Below, piece after piece: positions 1 to 5,673 of a stretch of 14,254 nucleotides of DNA. The stretch's first letter is position 1. Each line of letters starts with the position of its first letter. Source of the stretch: DAOOKJ01 sp035385585 (GTDB lineage: Bacteria > Patescibacteriota > Minisyncoccia > UBA6257); NCBI GenBank assembly GCA_035385585.1, contig DAOOKJ010000010.1:1-14254 (forward strand). Reading direction: 5' to 3'. The notes beneath the pieces are model-generated. The model did no database searches and was not told the origin of the DNA. It was given only the letters and a program-made list of their open reading frames with translations. The position numbers and the translations under genes are program-made.

Positions 1-1
1 T

Positions 2-505
2 TTATTACTCTTGTTTTCTCTTCAAGAAAAATTTTTTCAATCAGAAAATAAAAATCAAGATTTGTCAACTGAAAATTACCATCTAGAAAAGAAAAAAATT
101 AGCGGGCATTCAATGGAACCACTTTTAAAAGATGGAGAAGAAGTAACCGTTTTATTCAACTATTACCACGATAATCCTTTAGCAAGAAACGATTTAGTGA
201 GTATTTCTTTTAAAACCCAACCTCAAAAATTATATGTAAAAAAACTTGTTGGTTTGCCATCTGATAAAATAGAAATAAAAGAGGGAAAAATTTATTTAAA
301 CGGTGAATTGTTGAAAAACAGTGTTGGCGAAACTTATCTTATTAGTGAAAAAGGAGCCAACTTACTTTTAAAACCATTAAATAATCAACGAATCGCAGAT
401 GGTTATTTTCTGGTTTTAAGCGAAACTGTAAGTCCTGCTTCTTTTGATTCACGATATTTCGGTTATCTTGAAAAAACTCATATTCTTGGTAAAGTAATAA
501 AATGA
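2..505 (+). CDS. S26-family signal peptidase-like protein, 5' end cut off by window
   Basis: Serine/lysine-dyad peptidase of the signal peptidase I (S26) family, which cuts signal peptides at the outer face of the membrane. Residues are numbered from the TTG at 11. The box-B motif SGHSMEP gives the likely nucleophile Ser34, and VKKLVGLPSDKI gives the general-base Lys77 (family pattern KRVVGLPGD). DSRYFG near the C-terminus matches the conserved DSRxxG box. The frame is open to the window edge and reads LLLLFSLQEK there, which looks like the end of an N-terminal membrane anchor, so the true start lies upstream and TTG 11 should not be trusted. The stop overlaps the next gene as ATGA, implying translational coupling. 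The catalytic domain is short (about 130 aa), like Gram-positive or TraF-type S26 members. The family is secure; the exact substrate class is not. Confidence 0.82.
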   Translation, partial: LLLLFSLQEKFFQSENKNQDLSTENYHLEKKKISGHSMEPLLKDGEEVTVLFNYYHDNPLARNDLVSISFKTQPQKLYVKKLVGLPSDKIEIKEGKIYLNGELLKNSVGETYLISEKGANLLLKPLNNQRIADGYFLVLSETVSPASFDSRYFGYLEKTHILGKVIK

Positions 506-879
506 AACATTTAGAATTAGGGGGCTATGGCGAGAAATTAGCCTTTGATTATTTAAAAAGCCATGGTTTCTTAATAAAGGAAAGGAATTTTCGCAGGAAG
601 TGGGGTGAGGTTGATATTGTGGCTTATGATTTAAAAACTAAAGAATGGGTGTTTTTTGAAGTAAAAACCAGAGAAGGAGGTAATCTAAATTCTATTTTTC
701 CAGAAGAAGAATTGACAACAAAAAAGATCCAAAGACTTAAAAGAATAATTTTGAGTTATTTAAGTCTCAAAAGACTTGAAAACCAACCTTGGAGATTTGA
801 TTTTGTGGCTATAGAATTGAAAGATTTTCAAAGCAAGCCAATAATTAGACATTATAAAGACGAATTCTTAGATTTTTAG
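502..879 (+). CDS. yraN: YraN/UPF0102 family putative endonuclease-fold protein
   Basis: 125-aa protein of the UPF0102 (YraN) family, usual length about 115-130 aa, with a restriction-endonuclease-like fold. Family motifs are clear: GGYGEKLAFDYLKSHGF at the N-terminus, then RNFRRKWGEVDIVA, then VFFEVKTR. The D...ExK nuclease triad would be Asp38, Glu53 and Lys55, with Glu36 just before. The cellular role of the family is poorly defined; the nuclease assignment rests on fold similarity. The start overlaps the stop of the preceding peptidase gene by 4 nt (ATGA). YraN genes often sit next to rnhB or lepB-type signal peptidase genes, so the pairing fits known neighbourhoods. No ribosome binding site is obvious, and reinitiation from the upstream gene is likely. 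Confidence 0.88.
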   Translation: MKHLELGGYGEKLAFDYLKSHGFLIKERNFRRKWGEVDIVAYDLKTKEWVFFEVKTREGGNLNSIFPEEELTTKKIQRLKRIILSYLSLKRLENQPWRFDFVAIELKDFQSKPIIRHYKDEFLDF

Positions 880-884
880 TGAAA

Positions 885-1072
885 TGTTTCACATGAAACA
901 ATGAGTGAAACAATGTGTGAAACAACAATAGGTAAAAAACCGCTTAACCATGCGACAAGTAGGCTTTCGAGGCTATCTGTCGCATGGTTAAGCCAAAAAT
1001 TCTGTTTTTCATTCAAATTTTTAGCTTAAAAATGTTTCACGCCAAACATTGTGTGAAACAACGTGTGAAACA
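885..1072. repeat. Two 40-bp direct repeats with parS-like TGTTTCAC/GTGAAACA sites
   Basis: Copies lie at 885-924 and 1033-1072 and match at about 34 of 40 positions. Each holds a dyad followed at +20 and +32 by half-sites GTGAAACA (905-912 and 917-924; 1053-1060 and 1065-1072). The first dyad, TGTTTCACATGAAACA (885-900), differs by one base from the widely conserved ParB site parS (TGTTTCACGTGAAACA). The second, TGTTTCACGCCAAACA (1033-1048), differs by two. An extra GTGAAA at 879-884 begins on the last base of the yraN stop. The site could be a ParB/parS centromere-like element or an operator array for sufC. No trans-acting gene for either lies in the window. Confidence 0.7.
942..993. repeat. 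Perfect 16-bp inverted repeat between the parS-like repeats
   Basis: GCTTAACCATGCGACA at 942-957 is the exact reverse complement of TGTCGCATGGTTAAGC at 978-993, with a 20-nt loop that contains AGGCT twice. No T-run follows on either strand, so it is not a canonical terminator, although it could still end yraN transcription. Its position midway between the two 40-bp repeats suggests one composite element. The 880-1132 stretch holds no credible gene. Confidence 0.8.
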
Positions 1073-1132
1073 ATATTAAATTCGTCATTTTTATAAAATG
1101 TGGATAAATATGGGATAAAGCTATCCAAAAAC

Positions 1133-1861
1133 ATGCTTTTAGAAATAAAAAATCTTAAAGTAAAATTCGGGGATAAAGAAATTTTGAAAGGAGTAAATTT
1201 CAATATTAAACCAAAAGAAAAGGTGGTTCTTTTAGGGCCAAACGGTTCTGGAAAAACTGTCCTGGCACAGGTAATAGCAGGAAATAGAAAATATAAAATA
1301 AATCAGGGTAAAATCGTTTTTAGCCATAAAGATATTTCTAATTTATCACCGGAGAAAATAACAAAAATGGGAATTAGTTTGGCTTGGCAAGCGCCCCCAA
1401 AAATTCCAGGAGTAAAATTTCAAGATTTTCTCTCTAAAATTAGCAAGTCAAAGATAATAAATGACATAGAGAATTTTGATTTAAAAATTTCTTCTATTTT
1501 AGAAAATGAGTTAAATACCAATATCTCTGGAGGCGAAAAAAAGATTTCAGAATTACTTCAGGCTATTGTTCTAAAACCAAAGTTAGCGATTTTCGATGAA
1601 ATCGATTCTGGTTTGGATATGAAAAACTTAAAAAGGGTTTGTCAGTTGATTGAAAAGGAATTGCTTAAAAAAGGAGCGGCTACTTTGTTTATTACCCATA
1701 ACGGTCATATTTTAAATTATTTCAAACCTGATAAAACTTTGGTAATGGTTGATGGAAAGATAATTTGCCAGAGTAAAAACTACCAGCAGATTTTAAAAAC
1801 CATAAAAAAATATGGCTATGAAAAATGTAAAAAATGCCAATTTTCTTCAAATAGACCATGA
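1133..1861 (+). CDS. sufC: SufC-type Fe-S cluster assembly ATPase (possibly SmsC)
   Basis: Cytosolic ABC-type ATPase that energises the SufB-type scaffold during Fe-S cluster assembly. ATG 1133 was chosen because MLLEIKNLKVKFGDKEIL is the standard family N-terminus; a GTG at 1100 would add 11 residues with no family match. Residues from ATG 1133: Walker A GPNGSGKT 35-42, Q-loop Gln86 in LAWQAPPKIPGV (the SufC-typical FQxPxxIPGV region), ABC signature ISGGE 131-135, Walker B with SufC-specific DEIDSGLD 155-162, and H-loop His189 in ITHNG. At 242 aa it is slightly short, as in archaeal-type SufC. The C-terminus carries CKKC (232-235), which I do not recognise as a SufC hallmark. The next gene starts 50 nt before its stop. 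No SufS, SufU or SufE gene is present nearby. Confidence 0.93.
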   Translation: MLLEIKNLKVKFGDKEILKGVNFNIKPKEKVVLLGPNGSGKTVLAQVIAGNRKYKINQGKIVFSHKDISNLSPEKITKMGISLAWQAPPKIPGVKFQDFLSKISKSKIINDIENFDLKISSILENELNTNISGGEKKISELLQAIVLKPKLAIFDEIDSGLDMKNLKRVCQLIEKELLKKGAATLFITHNGHILNYFKPDKTLVMVDGKIICQSKNYQQILKTIKKYGYEKCKKCQFSSNRP

Positions 1862-2729
1862 AGTCCAAAAAATCTCAAAGGTAAAAGGGGCTGAGATTTT
1901 GACGAGCCCAGAGGCTTACCAAAAAATCCCCTGGACAAGAAAGTTTTTTTTGGAAAAACCGAATGAAGGCTATTTTATTTGGGTAAAAAAACAGGTTGAT
2001 TTGCCTTTATTAACCTGTTTTAGTTTAAATACTTATAAAACTCAACAAAATTTAGAGAATCTTTTAGTAATAGAAAAAGGGTTGAAAATTAAAAGTAATG
2101 TTATTTGTAACGCTTTAAAAGAAAATCTTTGCGCCAGCCATAAGGCAAAAGGAAAAATTGTTTTAAAAGAGGGGGCAAGATTGAAATATTCTCATTTTCA
2201 TTGGTGGGGTTCAAAAGAAATAATTGAATCAGACTATGAGTTTTATTTAGGACCAAATTCGCAGTTAGTTTATAATTATAAAAATACTCATTCTTCTAAA
2301 AATCTTTTTTTTAGAACCTATATTGAAGCAGAGAAAAAAAGCGACTTAAACTTAAATATCAATCTTTTAGGAAAGAATACTAAAGCCAGATTTGAAGAAG
2401 TTTTAAAACTAAAAGGGGAAGATTCGAGGGGAATAATTAGATTAAGATTAGTGGCCGACAAAAAAAGCGAGATTGAGGGCATGTCAAAGATCTTCGCTTT
2501 AAATAAGAGCATAGGACATTTAGATTGTCAAGGGTTATTAATTAATAAAGACTCAAAAATTTCTCTTATTCCTAATTTAGTTTGCGAAAATAAAAAGGCC
2601 CAGTTGACTCATGAGGCTTCGATTGGAAAAGTTTCTGAAGAAGAATTAACTTATTTACGCACACGAGGCTTAACAGAAAAACAAGCAATTGATTTGATTG
2701 TTAGCGGATTTTTAATGAAGTGGACTTAG
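1812..2729 (+). CDS. sufB: SufB/SufD-type Fe-S scaffold, minimal form (possibly SmsB)
   Basis: Scaffold partner of the SufC ATPase; it forms a beta-helix on which Fe-S clusters are built. The 305-aa length is well below classical SufB (about 470) and SufD (about 420), matching the small archaeal-type proteins. Family landmarks: GYFIWVKKQVDLPLL near residues 50-65, CASHKAKGKIVLKEGARLKY in the middle, and the C-terminal block HEASIGKVSEEELTYLRTRG followed by AIDLIVSGFL. Cys239, Cys258 and His267/Glu268 are candidate cluster or persulfide ligands. The gene overlaps sufC by 50 nt from ATG 1812, or by 44 nt from ATG 1818, so translation is probably coupled. The stop codon lies inside the convergent tRNA-Ala gene. 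SufB against SufD cannot be settled by eye; HEA favours SufB. Confidence 0.87.
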   Translation: MAMKNVKNANFLQIDHEVQKISKVKGAEILTSPEAYQKIPWTRKFFLEKPNEGYFIWVKKQVDLPLLTCFSLNTYKTQQNLENLLVIEKGLKIKSNVICNALKENLCASHKAKGKIVLKEGARLKYSHFHWWGSKEIIESDYEFYLGPNSQLVYNYKNTHSSKNLFFRTYIEAEKKSDLNLNINLLGKNTKARFEEVLKLKGEDSRGIIRLRLVADKKSEIEGMSKIFALNKSIGHLDCQGLLINKDSKISLIPNLVCENKKAQLTHEASIGKVSEEELTYLRTRGLTEKQAIDLIVSGFLMKWT

Positions 2730-2791
2730 CGAGAATCGAACTCGCATCTCCGCAATGCGAATGCGGTGTACTCCCATTGTACTATAAGCCC
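2721..2791 (-). tRNA. tRNA-Ala (CGC)
   Basis: A full 71-nt cloverleaf on the minus strand. The acceptor is GGGCTTA/TAAGTCC, including the G3-U70 wobble that identifies alanine tRNAs. The D arm is GTAC/GTAC, the anticodon stem CCGCA/TGCGG with loop TTCGCAT (anticodon CGC), and the T arm GCGAG-TTCGATT-CTCGC. A73 is followed by CTT, so CCA is not encoded. Its 3' end overlaps the last 9 nt of the convergent sufB gene. Confidence 0.95.
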
Positions 2792-2814
2792 TTTCCCCTT
2801 TTTTATTCGTTATT

Positions 2815-2843
2815 ATTATAAACGAAATTTTTGTTTTTAGCAA
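2815..2843 (-). promoter_or_regulatory. Sigma70-type promoter for tRNA-Ala
   Basis: On the minus strand, TTGCTA (2838-2843) and a consensus TATAAT (2815-2820) are separated by exactly 17 nt. The start would fall about 15-20 nt before the tRNA 5' end. It faces away from the grx promoter region. Confidence 0.6.
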
Positions 2844-2851
2844 TCAAAAAC

Positions 2852-2880
2852 TTTATCAATAATAAAACTTGTGATAAGAT
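2852..2880 (+). promoter_or_regulatory. Possible promoter of the grx-trxB operon
   Basis: TTTATC (2852-2857) and TAAGAT (2875-2880) are 17 nt apart and lie 19 nt before the grx ATG. Both boxes are imperfect. An overlapping TAGAAT at 2880-2885 is an alternative -10 box. No clear Shine-Dalgarno follows. Confidence 0.35.
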
Positions 2881-2899
2881 AGAATATTAAAATTTAAAT

Positions 2900-3154
2900 A
2901 TGAGCAGCGCTTTAAAAGTTTTAATCTACTCTTCTTCAACCTGTCCTTATTGCTATGTGGTAAAGGATTATTTAATTTCAAAAGGAATAACATTTGAAGA
3001 AATTGATTTGGACGAACAGCCGAAAAAGAGGAAAGAAATGGAAGAAATTTCCGGCCAAAAAAATATTCCGGTAATTTTAATTAACAATGAGGCAGTGTGT
3101 GGCTGGCGAAAAGAGGAAATTGATAAGTTATTAGAAAAATATGGAGCAATATGA
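2900..3154 (+). CDS. Glutaredoxin/NrdH-like redoxin
   Basis: 84-aa thioredoxin-fold thiol-disulfide carrier of the cytosol. The active site is Cys15-Pro-Tyr-Cys18 (CPYC, the classical glutaredoxin motif) after the first strand KVLIYSSS. The cis-proline loop is NIPVILIN (Pro57), followed by VCGWRKEEIDKLL, where VCGW replaces the usual GG of glutathione-binding glutaredoxins. That suggests a protein reduced by a thioredoxin-reductase-like enzyme rather than by glutathione, as in NrdH. The next gene, a thioredoxin reductase homologue, begins 14 nt before this stop, which supports a direct redox partnership. Cys67 next to the cis-Pro loop is an extra thiol. It could equally be called a thioredoxin-like or mycoredoxin-type protein. 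Confidence 0.88.
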   Translation: MSSALKVLIYSSSTCPYCYVVKDYLISKGITFEEIDLDEQPKKRKEMEEISGQKNIPVILINNEAVCGWRKEEIDKLLEKYGAI

Positions 3155-4064
3155 TTTAATCATTATTGGCGCTGGGCCAGCAGGAATTACGGCTGGAATT
3201 TATGCTTCGCGGAAGAAACTAAAAACTCTTTTAATTACTAAAGAATTTTTGGGTCAGGTTGGATTGACTTCGAGAATAGAAAATTACCCTGGCTTTCCAA
3301 AAATAAACGGCAAAGATTTGTTAAAAAATTTTTATAATCATTTGACTCAAAATGAAATTGAGATAAAAAATTATGAGGAGGTGGTAAAGATAAAAGAGTT
3401 AGACAATAAATTTAAAGTAAAAACAGAAGATGGCGAATTTGAAAGTTTAGCCATTATTTTTGCTACTGGTGCTGTCCCGAAAAAACTGGCAATTAAAAAT
3501 GAAGAAAAGTTTTTGGGTAGAGGCCTTTCTTATTGTTTGACTTGTGACGCAAAGGCTTTTGAAGGAAAGAAGGTGGCGGTGATTGGCGGCGGCAATGCTG
3601 GCGCCCAATCTTCGGTTGAACTTTTAAAATTTGCCTCAGAAATTTATTTATTAGAATATTTAGAAAATTTGACTTGCGATGAAATTTTAAAAGAAGAAAT
3701 TATAAATCAATCAAAAATTAAAATAATTACTGGCATTGAAGTTTTGAGTTTTGAAGGAGAAAAGGAATTAAAAAAGATTGTTTTTAAAGAAAGAAAAACC
3801 GGAGAAATCAAAGAATTAGAAGTTGAAGGTTGTTTTGTAGAAATTGGCACTAAACCAAATACCGAATTAATGAAAGGATTGGTTAATTTGAATGAAAAAG
3901 GCGAAATTATTGTGAATCCAAAAACAATGGCAACTTCAAAAAAAGGAATTTTTGCCGCTGGCGATGTTTGCGATTTTCCTTATAAGCAGATTGTTTTGGC
4001 AACTGGCGAGGGAGCTTTGGCTGCTTTGTCTAGTTATTCCTATCTTAAGAATTTAAAAAAATAA
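3141..4064 (+). CDS. trxB: Thioredoxin reductase-like FAD disulfide oxidoreductase
   Basis: 307-aa flavoenzyme of the low-Mr thioredoxin reductase family (usual length 305-330), which passes electrons from a pyridine nucleotide through FAD to a dithiol partner. FAD-binding GAGPAG is at 10-15, the redox-active pair Cys132-Leu-Thr-Cys135 is followed by Asp136, the second nucleotide-binding motif GGGNAG is at 149-154, and the FAD-contacting AAGDV is at 272-276. The position that carries His-Arg-Arg in E. coli TrxB, which grips the NADPH phosphate, reads Glu172-Tyr-Leu here, and the later Arg is Thr178. Loss of these arginines plus an acidic residue argues against normal NADPH use; NADH or another donor is more likely. 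It overlaps the redoxin gene upstream and sits 1 nt before the membrane thiol-relay gene. Confidence 0.93.
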   Translation: MEQYDLIIIGAGPAGITAGIYASRKKLKTLLITKEFLGQVGLTSRIENYPGFPKINGKDLLKNFYNHLTQNEIEIKNYEEVVKIKELDNKFKVKTEDGEFESLAIIFATGAVPKKLAIKNEEKFLGRGLSYCLTCDAKAFEGKKVAVIGGGNAGAQSSVELLKFASEIYLLEYLENLTCDEILKEEIINQSKIKIITGIEVLSFEGEKELKKIVFKERKTGEIKELEVEGCFVEIGTKPNTELMKGLVNLNEKGEIIVNPKTMATSKKGIFAAGDVCDFPYKQIVLATGEGALAALSSYSYLKNLKK

Positions 4065-4065
4065 G

Positions 4066-5655
4066 ATGAATTTTAGAAAAAGATATCTTTTAGTAAGCAT
4101 TATTTGCTTTTTCATAGTTTTCAGTCTTAATGTCAGGTTTTCTTTCGCTCAACAAAAGGAAGTCAATCTTTATTTTTTTTGGGGTCAGGGCTGTCCGCAT
4201 TGTTCTAATGAGAAACCGTTTTTAGAGTCTTTAAAAATTAAATATCCTCAATTGAGGGTTTATGATTTTGAAGTCTGGTATAACAAAGAAAATAGAGATT
4301 TATTGGTTGAGATAGGAAAGAAATTAAATATAGAAATTACGGGTGTTCCTTTAACCATTATTAATAATCAAACAATTGTTGGTTATTTCAATGACCAAAC
4401 TACTGGCAAACAAATAGAGGATTTAATTTTAGAGTGTCTCAATTCAAGTTGTGCGGACTCGGTGAAAGAAATCGTTTTTAATAATATTACCACTACCACT
4501 AAAAAACAACCTTCTTTAACCACTACTACTTTAGTTAATCAAAAAGAAATTAGAGTCTATCTTTTTTGGGCAGAAGGGTGTCCTTTATGTTCCCAAGAAA
4601 AAGCATTTTTAAATAAAATTAAAAACCAATATCCTAATTTTAAAATTACCTATTTAAATGTTTCCCAAGATAAAAATGCCGAGGTTCTAAAACAAGTAGC
4701 AGAAGAATTAAATATTGAAAATCCAGCCTTGCCAATGCTAATTATTGGTGAAAAAACTATTATTGGTTGGCGTAGTGAAGAAACTTCCGGAAAAACCATT
4801 AGAGAAGCAATAGATTGCTATTTAGAACAAGAATGCCCCGATTTGGTAGGCAAAATTCTTACTCGTTTTTCTCCTTTTGGAGAATCAAGCAAAGAAAAAC
4901 CTCTGCCGGAAAAAATTAAAATTCCTTTGATAGGCGAGATAGAAACAAAAAATTTATCTTTGCCTGTTTTAGCAATTATTTTAGGCGGACTTGACGGTTT
5001 TAACCCTTGCGCAATGTGGGTTTTGGTATTTTTAATCAGTTTGCTTTTAAAAATGGAAGATAGAAAAAGAATGTGGATTTTGGGTTTGACTTTTATAGCG
5101 GTTTCAGCCGGAGTTTATTTTCTTTTTATGAGTGCCTGGCTTAATTTGATTTTGTTTTTAGGTTTTATTTTTTGGATAAGACTGATTGTGGGATTAGTGG
5201 CAATTTCAAGCGGAGTTTATAATTTAAAAGATTATTTTACTAATCCAGAAGCAAGTTGTAAAGTGACTAGTACAAGTCAAAAGAAAACAATCATTGAAAA
5301 AATGAAGCAGGTAGTTTCGAGCCGTGGCTTTCTTTTATCTTTAATTGGAATTATTGTTTTAGCCGCAGCCGTTAATTTAATTGAATTAGTTTGTTCAGCC
5401 GGTTTTCCGGTAATTTTCACTCAAATTTTGGCCTTGAGCAATTTAGAAAAATGGCAGTACTATCTTTATATGCTTTTATATATTTTTATTTTTATGCTTG
5501 ACGATATTATTGTTTTTATTGGCGCAATGGTGACTTTAAGATTAACTGGGGTTACCAACAAATATTCCCGATTTTCTCATTTAATTGGTGGCATTTTGAT
5601 GCTACTGATAGGAGTGCTTTTGATTTTTAAACCAGAATTATTAATGTTCGGTTAA
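4066..5655 (+). CDS. Exported tandem thioredoxin domains fused to a CcdA/DsbD-like membrane domain
   Basis: A 529-aa membrane thiol-relay protein. Residues 1-28 form a signal peptide or anchor ending near SFA. Thioredoxin fold 1 (about 33-125) has Cys43-Pro-His-Cys46 and the cis-Pro loop GVPLTII. A Thr-rich linker (about 138-157) leads to thioredoxin fold 2 (about 161-255) with Cys172-Pro-Leu-Cys175 and loop ALPMLII. From about 298 come roughly six membrane segments with GFNPCAMW (Cys315) and ELVCSAGFP (Cys443), the cysteine positions expected of a CcdA/DsbD-type electron carrier. DsbD also couples such a domain to thioredoxin-like modules, but here two are placed N-terminally in one chain. 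Electrons probably flow from the cytosolic redoxin/flavoprotein pair encoded just upstream, through the membrane, to the outward domains. The substrate is unknown. Confidence 0.85.
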   Translation: MNFRKRYLLVSIICFFIVFSLNVRFSFAQQKEVNLYFFWGQGCPHCSNEKPFLESLKIKYPQLRVYDFEVWYNKENRDLLVEIGKKLNIEITGVPLTIINNQTIVGYFNDQTTGKQIEDLILECLNSSCADSVKEIVFNNITTTTKKQPSLTTTTLVNQKEIRVYLFWAEGCPLCSQEKAFLNKIKNQYPNFKITYLNVSQDKNAEVLKQVAEELNIENPALPMLIIGEKTIIGWRSEETSGKTIREAIDCYLEQECPDLVGKILTRFSPFGESSKEKPLPEKIKIPLIGEIETKNLSLPVLAIILGGLDGFNPCAMWVLVFLISLLLKMEDRKRMWILGLTFIAVSAGVYFLFMSAWLNLILFLGFIFWIRLIVGLVAISSGVYNLKDYFTNPEASCKVTSTSQKKTIIEKMKQVVSSRGFLLSLIGIIVLAAAVNLIELVCSAGFPVIFTQILALSNLEKWQYYLYMLLYIFIFMLDDIIVFIGAMVTLRLTGVTNKYSRFSHLIGGILMLLIGVLLIFKPELLMFG

Positions 5656-5673
5656 GTTAAAAGCAATAAAAAT

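Noticed and set aside
885..1072. CRISPR array
   Set aside because: Only two copies of a 40-bp repeat, with a hairpin rather than spacers between them and no cas genes.
1021..1203. 60-codon minus-strand reading frame over the repeat element and sufC start
   Set aside because: It runs antisense to sufC and through the parS-like repeats, has no ribosome binding site, and its composition looks like a shadow of the repeats.
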